Positions 1 to 9,490 of a DNA stretch of 64,000 bases are shown in pieces (position 1 is the first letter of the stretch; every line of letters starts with the position of its first letter). The stretch covers positions 178,996 to 242,995 of the forward strand of contig NZ_RHLK01000006.1 of the NCBI RefSeq assembly GCF_009757775.1, given 5' to 3'. This DNA comes from Paenibacillus lutrae. GTDB taxonomy: Bacteria > Bacillota > Bacilli > Paenibacillales > NBRC-103111. A model generated the notes under the pieces. It saw only the letters and a program-made list of their open reading frames with translations. It did not search any database and was not told where the DNA came from. A program made the position numbers and the translations under genes.

Positions 1-49
1 TTGGAAAATATCTATTATCGGAACCAAAGCGCTGTCATGCAGCGGACGT

Positions 50-2479
50 TCACATGACGCGTTTAAACATTTTTTCCAACTCATAGGTTGAAAAAGAAAT
101 CACAACCGGCCTTCCATGCGGACAAGTGTACGGGTTCATACAGCTTCCCAGCCGGTCCAATAAGGCTTCCATCTCCGCTGTGCTCAGGCTTTGATTCGCT
201 TTAATGGAAGCCTTGCACGAGCAAAGGGTCGAAGATTTTTCCCGCAGCTTCGAGAGGTCGACTCCCTTGCGTTCCGTTAAAATCCACTCGCACATTTCTT
301 CCACAATGCTCTGCTCATCCCCTGCCGGAAACCAGTGCGGATACGCCCTTACCAGGTACGTATTACCCCCAAAAGCTTCCAGATAAACGCCTACTTGTTC
401 AAGAAGCGGAAGCTTCTCCTGGAGGGCAATAAAATCGACAGAAGTAAATTCGAGCGGAATCGGCACGAGCAGTTCCTGGCTGGCTTCCTGAGGCTCGCCG
501 AACTTCGTGTAATAGTACTCGTAGTTAATCCTCTCATGCGCTGCGTGCTGGTCAATCATATACAGCCCGGCTTCATTCTGGGCAAGGAGATACGTGCCGT
601 GCAGCTGACCGATCGGCGCAAGGGACGGAAAATCCGGCCGCCGGAGGGCTTCCTTGTCGCTGCGGGTGTGCAGCGAAGACATCAGGTTCCCCGCAGCCTC
701 ACGGGAGAAGGGCCGCTCTTCCTGGCTGGCCCGGCGCTCTTGAGGCTGCATCCGGCGCTCGGCGCTGCGATGCGGAGCCTGCGGCTCATGGCCGGAGCCT
801 CCGCCGAGTCCTGCCGGCGGCTCGGGTGGCGGAGCATCCGGCCACGGTACGGACGCTCCGCCAGAAGCGTCCGTGCTCTGCCCGGCAGGTGCGTCCGGAG
901 CTGCGCCGAGACCGCGCTGCGCAGCCCCAGCCATCGGCTGCCCGGCTGTCGGCGCGCCCGGGGCGTGCTCGCGCGATGACGCGGGGTCGCTGCCGGGACG
1001 CTGCTGCTGCGGACTGCCTGCTGCGGCATCCTGGGCATCGCCTGCTCCCCCAGCCGAATCCCCCACGGCTGCGGATCGGACGGCTTCTAAGCCGGCGGTC
1101 GCATGACCAGCAGCGATGCCATCGCTTGCAGGCGCGGTATCGCCGCCCAAGTGCCCGGGACCGCCGGCGGCATCGGCGCGTTCCTCCCGAGCTGCTTGGG
1201 GCCGCTCCGCTTGTCCGGGCCGAGGGGCATCTGCCGCCTCTGTCATCCCGGGCGGGCCGGGAACAACATCCGCTTGCGGATCAATTCCCGGCGATGCCGG
1301 CGCCGGCCGCTGATTCTGCAGCTGCTTGTTATCCCAAGCTGCCGTATCCGGCTTGTACTGCTCCCTCCACTTGGCAGGAGTGGTCCCTGCCTGGAGAAGC
1401 GGCTCGGCTTCGGGACGGTAAAGCGTCATCGTCTCCTGCACGAAGCTCTCTTTGATGCGCGCGGTTTGCTGTACGCCTTTGGGTATAAGAACCTGCTGGC
1501 CGAGCGCTTGCTTGATCAAATCTTCAACCATACGGATTAATTCCGGTTCTTTGCTGAAACGTACTTCCAGCTTCGAAGGGTGCACGTTGACATCCACCAG
1601 CGAAGGGTCCATCTCTATATGAAGTATAACCACCGGAAAGCGGTTAATCGGCAGCAGAGTATGATACCCGTTCATAATCGCATGCTGAACGGCAAAGCTT
1701 CTTACATACCTGCCGTTAATGATGATCGAAATGGCGCTGCGGTTAGCCCGGTTTAGCTCGGGACGGGAAATATAGCCGTTGATTTTATAATCCAGGCTCT
1801 CTTCCTCCACGGGAAGCATCTGCTTTCCGACTGCCGAACCGTATACCCCGGCGATTACCTGGAGGAGATCTCCCTTGCCCAGAGTTTGCAGAAGCGTGTT
1901 CCCGTTATGCTTCAAGGTAAAGGCGATATCGGGATGCGCCAGAGAAAGCCGGTACATATAATCCGAAATGTGCCCTAGTTCTGTTTGGATCGTCTTCATG
2001 TATTTCAGACGTGCCGGTGTGTTATAGAACAGTTCTTTGACCGAAATATCGGTACCTTTGCGGGCGGCTGCTTCTTCATGCGCCGCAACATGGCCGCCTT
2101 CTACGGCCAGTTTGCGGCCCAAGCCGCTGCCATCTGTCGCTGTAATCACTTCGGTTTTGGATACGGCAGCAATACTGGGCAGCGCCTCTCCCCTGAAGCC
2201 TAAGGTACGAATCGAGAACAGATCCTTGCCGGAATTGATTTTGCTCGTCGCATGACGGAAAAAAGCCATCTCACAGTCTTCGCCTTCAATTCCGGCACCA
2301 TTGTCCGTCACCCGGATTAATTGAAGGCCGCCTTCTTCCACAATAACATCGATACGGCTGCTTCCGGCGTCAATTGAGTTCTCGACCAGTTCCTTCACGA
2401 CCGACGCAGGTCGTTCCACAACTTCGCCGGCTGCGATTTGGTTGGCGATATGCTCATCTAGAAGCCGAATTTTGCCCAT
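50..2479 (-). CDS. mutL: DNA mismatch repair protein MutL
   Basis: MutL is the matchmaker ATPase and nicking endonuclease of methyl-independent mismatch repair; it acts on DNA with MutS. The 809-residue product has an N-terminal GHKL ATPase domain (about 1-330) with the NQIAAGEVVERPASVVKEL motif near residue 13, DNGAG and GFRGEAL. The C-terminal dimerisation/endonuclease domain (about 620-809) carries DQHAAHERINYE near 643, CSCKASIKAN and CPHGRP, the metal-site motifs of Gram-positive MutL. Between them is an unusually long Ala/Pro/Gly/Gln-rich linker (about 340-610). The ATG is preceded by AGGAG that overlaps the stop region of the S41 gene, 12 bp upstream, so the two are co-transcribed. Confidence 0.97.
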   Translation of the reverse strand: MGKIRLLDEHIANQIAAGEVVERPASVVKELVENSIDAGSSRIDVIVEEGGLQLIRVTDNGAGIEGEDCEMAFFRHATSKINSGKDLFSIRTLGFRGEALPSIAAVSKTEVITATDGSGLGRKLAVEGGHVAAHEEAAARKGTDISVKELFYNTPARLKYMKTIQTELGHISDYMYRLSLAHPDIAFTLKHNGNTLLQTLGKGDLLQVIAGVYGSAVGKQMLPVEEESLDYKINGYISRPELNRANRSAISIIINGRYVRSFAVQHAIMNGYHTLLPINRFPVVILHIEMDPSLVDVNVHPSKLEVRFSKEPELIRMVEDLIKQALGQQVLIPKGVQQTARIKESFVQETMTLYRPEAEPLLQAGTTPAKWREQYKPDTAAWDNKQLQNQRPAPASPGIDPQADVVPGPPGMTEAADAPRPGQAERPQAAREERADAAGGPGHLGGDTAPASDGIAAGHATAGLEAVRSAAVGDSAGGAGDAQDAAAGSPQQQRPGSDPASSREHAPGAPTAGQPMAGAAQRGLGAAPDAPAGQSTDASGGASVPWPDAPPPEPPAGLGGGSGHEPQAPHRSAERRMQPQERRASQEERPFSREAAGNLMSSLHTRSDKEALRRPDFPSLAPIGQLHGTYLLAQNEAGLYMIDQHAAHERINYEYYYTKFGEPQEASQELLVPIPLEFTSVDFIALQEKLPLLEQVGVYLEAFGGNTYLVRAYPHWFPAGDEQSIVEEMCEWILTERKGVDLSKLREKSSTLCSCKASIKANQSLSTAEMEALLDRLGSCMNPYTCPHGRPVVISFSTYELEKMFKRVM

Positions 2480-2491
2480 CTGAATCTACTC

Positions 2492-3931
2492 CTATTCTAT
2501 GTCGAGCTGCAGCAGGTTATTAGCATCCGTCCACTGCAGCTGAGGGTATTTGTCATCAAATTTATCAAGATTAATATAGCTCGTCCCGTCTTTAAGCAGC
2601 AGGCTCCCTGCGGATAAAGCAAAGGTCGATTTACTGCCCGGTGAAAGATGAATTTCAACGCCTTGTATCCCCTGGTTCCACTCGATATCAGCGCCTATGA
2701 GCGCTGCCAGCGTACGCGAAGCCACATAGACTTGACCCTTCTCACGGATAGGTCTATGAGGTTCAGTGACTTCAATCTGATTAAGCGTCACATCATGCTT
2801 GCCCACCTCAACACGGAATTCCGTGAGACCGGCTTTGCGGAGGGCCGTAATCATTTGGGCCGTGTAGCCGTCTGATTTTACATCAGGATGGATGCCTACC
2901 CCGTTAACAGGCTTCAACGAAGGGGTTAAATATTCCTCTATCGTCACTTTAAGCGCACTGCCGTCACTCAGGCTGTACACGCTCTGCATGCTTCCCTTGC
3001 CATAACTTTGCATCCCGACAACTTTAGCGGCTCCGTAATCCTGAAGAGCACCCGCCAGCATTTCAGATGCGCTTGCGCTATTTTCATTCATAAGCACATA
3101 GACAGGTACATTCAGTTTGCTGCCTTTAGTAATCTCAATCGGGTTGTCCTGTCCATCCCGGTTTTTCGTATGGGCAAAGACACCTTGTTCCACAAAATTG
3201 GAAGCGATATTCTGAGCCGACTCGACCAGTCCGCCAAGATTATCGCGAAGATCAATGACAAGTGAGGTCATGCCCATCTCTTGAAGCGCATCCAGGTGAG
3301 CTTGGAACAGCTCGTCCGAGTCGCTTGAGAAACTGTCGATATCCATATACCCGATTGACGGTGTCAGCAGGTAACTCGTTACGTTGGGCATCTGAATCAT
3401 GCCACGGGTGATCGTCATATCCATCTTCTTGCCTTCACGGTCAATCGTCAGTTTGACCTTCGTTCCATCGGGTCCGAGGATGGTGTTGACGACCTCATCG
3501 AGACTTTTGCCCTGGGCAGAAACTCCTTCGACCTTCACAATATAATCTTCTTTCTTTAAACCGCTCTTCTCGGCTGGTGATCCTTCAAACACTTTATCTA
3601 CGTAAATCCCCTGTTCATCCATGCCCATTTGAGCACCGATCCCATAGTAGTTGCTTTCCAGATTGTTCGTGAACTTCTTCAATTCTTCTTTCGTAAAATA
3701 TACCGTATAAGGATCTTTCTTCTTAAGAAGGTCAATCATTTCCTCAATGCTCTTGCCCTTCAGTTGGCTGTCCTTGATGCCGCTGACATGATATTGACCA
3801 AGAAGTTCTCTGACCTCTTGTGTGATTTGTGCGCTTTCTTGCGCCCATGCGGCCGAAGCGGGAAGTACGCCTCCAATTGCAGCTGCCAGAAGAAGGGCTG
3901 TTTTGAATTTACGGAATCCGGTAAAAGCCAT
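2492..3931 (-). CDS. S41 family carboxy-terminal processing protease with copper-amine-oxidase-like domain
   Basis: The 479-residue protein starts with a Sec signal peptide (about 1-30, ending ASAAWAQ). A PDZ domain (about 90-170) and an S41 peptidase core follow. The nucleophile lies in ENSASASEML and the base lysine in SYGKGSMQ, the Ser-Lys dyad of C-terminal processing peptidases. The last 80 or so residues resemble the copper amine oxidase N-terminal-like domain often attached to secreted Paenibacillus proteins. It is presumably exported and cleaves C-terminal tails of envelope proteins. It sits between mutS and mutL on the same strand, 116 bp after mutS and 12 bp before mutL; no functional link to repair is implied. 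Start ATG has AAAGGGTG upstream. Confidence 0.9.
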   Translation of the reverse strand: MAFTGFRKFKTALLLAAAIGGVLPASAAWAQESAQITQEVRELLGQYHVSGIKDSQLKGKSIEEMIDLLKKKDPYTVYFTKEELKKFTNNLESNYYGIGAQMGMDEQGIYVDKVFEGSPAEKSGLKKEDYIVKVEGVSAQGKSLDEVVNTILGPDGTKVKLTIDREGKKMDMTITRGMIQMPNVTSYLLTPSIGYMDIDSFSSDSDELFQAHLDALQEMGMTSLVIDLRDNLGGLVESAQNIASNFVEQGVFAHTKNRDGQDNPIEITKGSKLNVPVYVLMNENSASASEMLAGALQDYGAAKVVGMQSYGKGSMQSVYSLSDGSALKVTIEEYLTPSLKPVNGVGIHPDVKSDGYTAQMITALRKAGLTEFRVEVGKHDVTLNQIEVTEPHRPIREKGQVYVASRTLAALIGADIEWNQGIQGVEIHLSPGSKSTFALSAGSLLLKDGTSYINLDKFDDKYPQLQWTDANNLLQLDIE

Positions 3932-4047
3932 CGAAAATCACCCTTTTATAAGATTAAGAAAATAATAACAGGTTAACTTCATCAGCATGCTCATGTTGTA
4001 GGGTCAAGGGTGTATCCGCTGTGAACAGTTGGAATCCATAAACGAGA

Positions 4048-6801
4048 CTATTGAAGCTTCTTTCTAAGCTCATGCATCACATTAATCGCCTGAAGCGGGG
4101 TCATGTTCAGCAGATCCAGCGATTTAAGCTGATCGATAACCGACTGGACTTTGGAGTCCGGCTTGGCGCTTACTTGCTTGGGCTGCGGTTCGCCAAAAAG
4201 ACTCAGCTGTTCAAAAGCTGCTGCAGAAGATGCATTTCCCCCCGCTTCCGGTCTCATATCTGCAATTACATGCGGTTCAGCGCCCTGCGTAAATTCCGGC
4301 TCCGCCTGCTGCTTATCTGCAGGGGTACTTCTTAAACGTATACCTGCTCGAACGGGCGCTTTCTCACCGGAAGGTGCGGCTGTTTCTTCTCCCGATCCAA
4401 GCGCTGCTCTCGTCTCAAAAGTTTGCAGCAGCTCATAAGAGCGGGTGATGATGGTATCCGGCAGTCCCGCAATTTCTGCGCAGTAGATGCCGTAGCTTGT
4501 GCTGGCGGCGCCACGGATCAGCTTGCGCAGGAAGGTTACCTGCTGCCCGCTTTCTTTGACGGCCATGCAGTAATTGCGCAGCTGCGGCAGCGTCTCTTCC
4601 AAGTGAGCCAGTTCGTGGAAATGGGTCGAGACGAGTGTCTTGCAGCCAATCTTGTGATGGAGGAACTCGATCACGGCTTGGGCGATCGCCATTCCTTCGC
4701 CCGTAGAAGTGCCCCGGCCCAGCTCATCGATAATAACGAGGCTGCGGGCGGTCGCTTTCTCCGTCATGATCTGGATGTCCATCATCTCGACCATGAACGT
4801 GCTCTGGCCCCCGATCAGATCGTCCGCTGCGCCGATGCGCGTGAAGATGCGGTCGATGATCGGCACAACCGCGCTGCGGGCGGGAACGAAGCAGCCGATC
4901 TGCGCCATCAGGCAGATCACGGCCACTTGCCGCATATAGGTGCTTTTACCGGCCATATTAGGACCGGTAATGAGCAGCATGCTGCCGTCATCGGCAGTGA
5001 GCTTCGTCTCATTCTCGATGAAAGCTCCGCTGTCGAGTACGGCTTCAACGACCGGATGACGTCCTTCCTCGACCAGCAGGTCATAGCCGTCACTGATCTC
5101 GGGACGTGTGAAGCGGTTAGATGCGCTGACGGTTGCCAGAGACTGGTACACATCCAGCTCCGCAATCGCTTCAGCCAGCTTCTGCAGCCGTCCGGTCTGG
5201 TCCGAAATACGCTCGCGCAGCTGCACGAACAATTCGTACTCCAGATCGGTCCGTTTGTCCTCCGCCTCCAGGATTAAGGCTTCCTTCTCCTTCAGCTCCG
5301 GTGTGACGAAGCGCTCCGCATTGGCAAGTGTCTGCTTGCGCTCATAGCGCCCCTCAGGCAGCGCGCCTACATTGGCTTTGGTAACTTCAATGTAATACCC
5401 GAACACCCGGTTGTAGCCGACCTTAAGTGTGCGGATACCGGTTGCTTCCCGCTCGCTTCTTTCCAGTTCGGCAATCCAGCGCTTGCCGTTCGTGCTGGCT
5501 TCACGCAGCTGATCCAGATAATCGTGGCAACCTTCGCGGATCATCCCGCCGTCCCGGACAGAGACGGGCGGTTCGTCTTCTATGGTACTGCGTATCCAGT
5601 CCGCGATATCGGAACAAGGGTCCATGTCTTCCACCAGCTTCTCCAGTACAGAGGCACCGGCATCCGCGCACACGGCTTTGAGGCGCGGAACCTGCTCCAG
5701 GGAAACCCGGAGAGCTACCATGTCACGGGCATTGGCACTGCCGTAAGCCATCCTGGCAACAAGCCTCTCCAGATCATAGACTTCCTTCAACACGCTCTGC
5801 AGATCGTCGCGCAGCATAATCTGGTTATACAGGATGTCTACCGCATCATGTCTGCTGCGGATCGCCTCCGCCTGCATCAGCGGTTTCTCGATCCACCGCT
5901 TGAGCATTCGCGCGCCCATTGCCGTCACCGTCTCATCCAGGAGCCAGAGCAAAGAACCTTTGCGGCTGCGCTCTCGGACGGTTTCGACCAGTTCAAGATT
6001 ACGGCGGGTAAAAGGATCCATCGTCATGAACTGCTGCGGGGAATAAGCGCGTATTTCTTTGATATGCGTAAGACTCTGCTTCTGAGTCTCTAGCAAATAA
6101 GCGAGCAGGGCCGATACAGCAAGCCTGGAAGAAACATCCAGAGCTTCGACTGCCTGAACTCCAAACTGCGCATGCAGGTGATCGTCACCCAGACGATCCC
6201 AGGAAGTAAAGACAGCGGATTTGGCCGTCTGGAGGAGCGGTTTCCGAACCTGTTCGAGCAGTTCTTCCTGCCCGATAATCTCCGTAGGCGTATAGGCGTT
6301 CAGTTCGTCGATCAACATCTGAAAAGAGCTGTGAAGCGAAGTTGCATACAGCTCTCCCGTAGATACGTCGCAAGCACTAAACCCGTAGCGCCCGTCAGCG
6401 ATAGATACGGCCGCTATGTAATTATTACTCGTCTCTCCGAGCGTTTTGCCGTCCATAACGGTGCCCGGTGTCACAATGCGGACGATTTCACGCCGTACGA
6501 CACCTTTTGCAGCCGCCGGGTCTTCGACCTGCTCACAGATCGCGACTTTAAAACCTTTTTCTATCAAACGGGAAATATAGTTATCCGCAGAATGATAGGG
6601 AACTCCGCACATCGGAATGCGCTCATCCCCGCCGCCGCCGCGGCCCGTCAAGGTTATTTCCAGTTCTCTGGATGCGGAAATGGCGTCTTCGAAAAATAAT
6701 TCATAGAAATCTCCCAAGCGGAAAAACAAAAAAGCATCCGGCACTTGAGCCTTAATTGCCAGATACTGTTGAATCATTGGCGTATATTGAGTTTGAGTCA
6801 T
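4048..6801 (-). CDS. mutS: DNA mismatch repair protein MutS
   Basis: MutS recognises mismatches and small loops and recruits MutL. About 917 residues. The N-terminal mismatch-binding domain has the GDFYELF motif carrying the Phe-X-Glu wedge. Connector, lever and clamp regions follow. The ATPase has Walker A GPNMAGKST near residue 613 and Walker B LVIIDELGRGTST. Near the C terminus QLSLF is a typical sliding-clamp-binding motif. A TTG 15 bp further upstream is in frame, but GGAGG sits 5 bases before the ATG at 6801, so I chose the ATG. The gene heads the mutS-S41-mutL block. Confidence 0.97.
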   Translation of the reverse strand: MTQTQYTPMIQQYLAIKAQVPDAFLFFRLGDFYELFFEDAISASRELEITLTGRGGGGDERIPMCGVPYHSADNYISRLIEKGFKVAICEQVEDPAAAKGVVRREIVRIVTPGTVMDGKTLGETSNNYIAAVSIADGRYGFSACDVSTGELYATSLHSSFQMLIDELNAYTPTEIIGQEELLEQVRKPLLQTAKSAVFTSWDRLGDDHLHAQFGVQAVEALDVSSRLAVSALLAYLLETQKQSLTHIKEIRAYSPQQFMTMDPFTRRNLELVETVRERSRKGSLLWLLDETVTAMGARMLKRWIEKPLMQAEAIRSRHDAVDILYNQIMLRDDLQSVLKEVYDLERLVARMAYGSANARDMVALRVSLEQVPRLKAVCADAGASVLEKLVEDMDPCSDIADWIRSTIEDEPPVSVRDGGMIREGCHDYLDQLREASTNGKRWIAELERSEREATGIRTLKVGYNRVFGYYIEVTKANVGALPEGRYERKQTLANAERFVTPELKEKEALILEAEDKRTDLEYELFVQLRERISDQTGRLQKLAEAIAELDVYQSLATVSASNRFTRPEISDGYDLLVEEGRHPVVEAVLDSGAFIENETKLTADDGSMLLITGPNMAGKSTYMRQVAVICLMAQIGCFVPARSAVVPIIDRIFTRIGAADDLIGGQSTFMVEMMDIQIMTEKATARSLVIIDELGRGTSTGEGMAIAQAVIEFLHHKIGCKTLVSTHFHELAHLEETLPQLRNYCMAVKESGQQVTFLRKLIRGAASTSYGIYCAEIAGLPDTIITRSYELLQTFETRAALGSGEETAAPSGEKAPVRAGIRLRSTPADKQQAEPEFTQGAEPHVIADMRPEAGGNASSAAAFEQLSLFGEPQPKQVSAKPDSKVQSVIDQLKSLDLLNMTPLQAINVMHELRKKLQ

Positions 6802-6824
6802 GTTAACCTCCGACAAACGTCCAG

Positions 6825-6880
6825 CTAGTAATGCTGCCCTAGAATGTTTTCATTATACCATGTTTTCCTGCCTGTCATCT
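6825..6880 (-). promoter_or_regulatory. possible sigma-A-type promoter for mutS
   Basis: On the minus strand a perfect TATAAT lies at about 6850-6855, inside the last codons of the upstream gene, with GATGAC 16 bases before it as a weak -35. Position about 50 bp before the mutS start fits. The -35 match is poor, so this is tentative. Confidence 0.3.
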
Positions 6881-8427
6881 GCTTTACGGCTAAAGGGCCG
6901 GATTTTCCAGGCGGGCCGAAAATCCGTCAGTTCCCGCCAACCTTCCATTTGCCGGATCTGTTTTTGAAGCGGTTTGATATAGCGTGCAAACTCCTTGTAA
7001 AGAGCGGCCTTCTCCAGATCGGGCCAGAGACCTTCAACCGCTTCGGCAAGGAGCTTCTTCTCCCCTTGATAATACGCCCGCTGAAGCGCTATATCGTCTA
7101 AAGGCCGCTGGCGGAGCTCCTCGTATCCGTCCGCGATCAGCCGGGCTAGAGCAAACACTCCGAGCGTAACATGCGGGGAGACGAGCCAGCTCGGCAGCGT
7201 GCGGTACTCGAAGCCGCCGTGACTGCGCTGGCGGCGGTAATCGCCCAGCAGGCCGTAACGCGGTCTGCGGCGCGCGGTTGACTCCCCTTCGATCAGCATG
7301 AGAGGCAGCGCGAGGTAGTTATCGAGCGCGCGCAGCAGATGAGTATTCAGCCAGCAGCGGCTGAAATGTACGTGCCCGCCGAGCGGAAAGCCGGGCAGCG
7401 GCATCCCCCCGGCTACCCATGCGAGGCTCTCGTTGCCGATCTGCCGGGCAGCGGCAATCATCGCAGTGCGCAGATTAGCCGCGAGCTGCGCCGGATCACT
7501 GCTCGGCTGCGGACGAAGCTCGGCCAGCGGCATAATGACGCGGTGGCCGCTGAGCACGATGGCATCGCAGCCCGCTTGACCCTCCCGCCCCAAATATTTG
7601 GAGGCGGAGACGACCTTCCCGCCCGGACTGAGCAGCAGGAACTCGGGATCGCTGCCGAGTACCGCGGGCTCTGTCCGGGCAAGCTCTTCGGCGAGACTCG
7701 CCGCATAGCGCTCGATTGCGCGGGCATAAAGCGCCGCAAGCTTGGCATCCAGCGCAGGGACGGGGTGCACGCGCAGCACCACCGTGCGGCCGGACGGCTC
7801 AATCGCCACGTGTACGTGTCCATAGTCCAGGCCAAGCGCATACACGGCCTTCACAGATTCTCGGACCGCCCGCTGGTAATGAAAGGTATGCCGGTCCGCT
7901 CCGACTTCCTGGAAGCTCGGGGCGTCACTTCCGGCAAGACCCGGAAGCAGCAGGGAATTCTTCCGCTGAAAAACCGTAAGAACCTCCATATGAAATACAT
8001 GAACCTGGAATTCATGAGTATAATTCCGGGAGTCCCTGCGGCCCTCAGAAGACGAGGTTACACCAGTCCGTGACCCGTACTCACTCAAGCCGTGCAGGGA
8101 AATACCGGTTCCACGTTCAGCCGCAGCAGACCCGGACCTGGGCAGATCATCAGTCCCGGGCCGATGGGAAGTTCTTATGCCGTGAACGGCTAATTGCTTC
8201 GAAGCTGCTTCTTTGTCAAGAGCCAGCTGTATTGCGCCTGGTGACTGCAGGACTCTTTTTATAGAAGAAGAAATTAACGCACTGCTCTGCTCCTCCGCCG
8301 GCAGCCCCCATATAATTAAAGCGGAAGGATAACCGGGAATTGTCGTTCCGGCCGCTTTACCCAGTTCTTTTGCAAGCAGCCTGGCTGTCCTCGTATCTTC
8401 CTCCGCATATAGAACGAATACCTTCAT
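6853..8427 (-). CDS. putative amidoligase domain protein (phage phiEco32-like COOH.NH2 ligase type 2)
   Basis: 524 residues. The C-terminal half (about 255-490) resembles the COOH.NH2 ligase type 2 family, ATP-grasp-related enzymes predicted to form amide bonds. Features are SDPEFLLLSPGGKVVSASKY, the LGGHVHFS histidine motif and a RRRPRYGLLGDYR basic segment before GGFEYRTLPSWL. The N-terminal 120 residues look like a separate alpha/beta domain. Substrate is unknown. It lies between cotE and mutS; a role in spore or wall peptide modification is only a guess from the neighbour. The ATG has GGGAGG upstream. The stop lies 51 bp before mutS, so co-transcription is likely. Confidence 0.75.
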   Translation of the reverse strand: MKVFVLYAEEDTRTARLLAKELGKAAGTTIPGYPSALIIWGLPAEEQSSALISSSIKRVLQSPGAIQLALDKEAASKQLAVHGIRTSHRPGTDDLPRSGSAAAERGTGISLHGLSEYGSRTGVTSSSEGRRDSRNYTHEFQVHVFHMEVLTVFQRKNSLLLPGLAGSDAPSFQEVGADRHTFHYQRAVRESVKAVYALGLDYGHVHVAIEPSGRTVVLRVHPVPALDAKLAALYARAIERYAASLAEELARTEPAVLGSDPEFLLLSPGGKVVSASKYLGREGQAGCDAIVLSGHRVIMPLAELRPQPSSDPAQLAANLRTAMIAAARQIGNESLAWVAGGMPLPGFPLGGHVHFSRCWLNTHLLRALDNYLALPLMLIEGESTARRRPRYGLLGDYRRQRSHGGFEYRTLPSWLVSPHVTLGVFALARLIADGYEELRQRPLDDIALQRAYYQGEKKLLAEAVEGLWPDLEKAALYKEFARYIKPLQKQIRQMEGWRELTDFRPAWKIRPFSRKADDRQENMV

Positions 8428-8465
8428 TCCTCATTCCTCCCGGATGCCCATTTGCGCCAGAGAAA

Positions 8466-8489
8466 CAAAAAAGAGGGCAATCGCCCTCT
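8466..8489 (-). terminator. rho-independent terminator after cotE
   Basis: On the minus strand GAGGGC, a short loop and GCCCTC form a hairpin followed by six T residues. It separates cotE from the amidoligase gene. Confidence 0.8.
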
Positions 8490-8526
8490 GCAGCAGCTTC
8501 ATCTGCCGCATACTATAATGTATTCT

Positions 8527-9090
8527 TTAGTTTATATCGTCGTCGAGCAGGTCGGGATTCAAATCTTCGAAGTCACTGTCATCTCCGATCAGATCGAAGT
8601 CCACATGCTTCTCCTCGTAGTCCCCACCGTTAGGGTCTACAATGACGTGCACCTTCGTTTCGGCCGTCAGCTCTACATGAAACTCGCGCTCTACGCGAAT
8701 CAGCACGTTCCCGCCTCCGGCGATACTTGCCTCTACACAGTTAGGTTCCTGCGTCGCAACCGCGGAAACCTCTGCCGTCGACGATTTGTGTCTTTTGTCC
8801 AGATACGATAAACCAACTACCTCCGCATAAGAAACCGTTTCTTTCGCGACATCGGTTTTCGTATTCTTATCATACGAGTACCAGATGTTGATATCGTAAG
8901 TACCGACGACCTCGACTCCCTCTCCAGACTTGACGGCTTCGTATTGATTGTTAATAATCCAAGCGCCTAAGATACTGGTTGGAGCATGAGGCGGAGTCAC
9001 GGTATGGCTTACGTGCGAAAATTTGCGTCCTTTGCCGCAGACAGCTTTAACGAGGATCTCTCTGCTTTGCAAATTTCTATCTATTGACAT
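8527..9090 (-). CDS. cotE: outer spore coat morphogenetic protein CotE
   Basis: CotE organises the outer coat layer on the forespore surface. The roughly 187-residue product begins MSIDRNLQSREILVKAVCGK, contains the family core PPHAPTSILGAWIINNQYEA, and ends in a strongly acidic Asp-rich tail, all typical of CotE. An in-frame ATG ten codons earlier exists, but GGAGGTTGAAAGG directly precedes the chosen ATG. The gene has its own downstream terminator. Its presence shows that the host forms endospores. Confidence 0.93.
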   Translation of the reverse strand: MSIDRNLQSREILVKAVCGKGRKFSHVSHTVTPPHAPTSILGAWIINNQYEAVKSGEGVEVVGTYDINIWYSYDKNTKTDVAKETVSYAEVVGLSYLDKRHKSSTAEVSAVATQEPNCVEASIAGGGNVLIRVEREFHVELTAETKVHVIVDPNGGDYEEKHVDFDLIGDDSDFEDLNPDLLDDDIN

Positions 9091-9120
9091 CCTTTCAACC
9101 TCCTCCATGCAATCATTCAT

Positions 9121-9490
9121 TACAAGTGTATGCAGGACATAGGCGTTTGTTGATTGAACGAATGCAATCTAATCCATATATTTTGTAAAACCCGCATAAA
9201 TCCAAGCATTCCGGTTCTATATTTAATGAATGGAAACAAATCAGTACAAATGAAAAGCGAGCCACATAGATCATTAATGGTAATTATGAAGCCGTAACTA
9301 AAAACGGATGCCTCAATTTAGAGGCACCTGTTTTCTTTATTTCTTATCCGGTTCGTTACCCTAGTCCCCTATCTACTTTTCAAAGAAACACAATGCTGTG
9401 AGTACCTTATTCTCTATAATCCGCATGGATTTGGAAGATCCGCACGCTCTAGCGCGGCCCTCTTCAACTTTCTTCTCTTAAAGCTGCTTT
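9121..9490. other. intergenic region between cotE and the exporter-like gene
   Basis: This 370-bp stretch contains the cotE promoter region, which I cannot assign, and the bidirectional terminator listed separately. A 23-codon ATG frame at 9226-9297 on the plus strand lacks a convincing ribosome site. Nothing else is visible. Confidence 0.5.
9301..9337. terminator. bidirectional terminator
   Basis: TGCCTC, a six-base AT loop and GAGGCA form a hairpin flanked by T-rich DNA on the right and A-rich DNA on the left. It lies downstream of the minus-strand exporter-like gene and probably ends its transcript. Confidence 0.65.

Noticed and set aside
335..1540. Several long plus-strand frames opposite mutL
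   Set aside because: They lie in the GC-rich low-complexity linker of mutL and are shadow frames.
9226..9297. 23-residue plus-strand peptide followed by a hairpin
   Set aside because: No ribosome site; the hairpin is better explained as terminator of the opposite-strand exporter-like gene.
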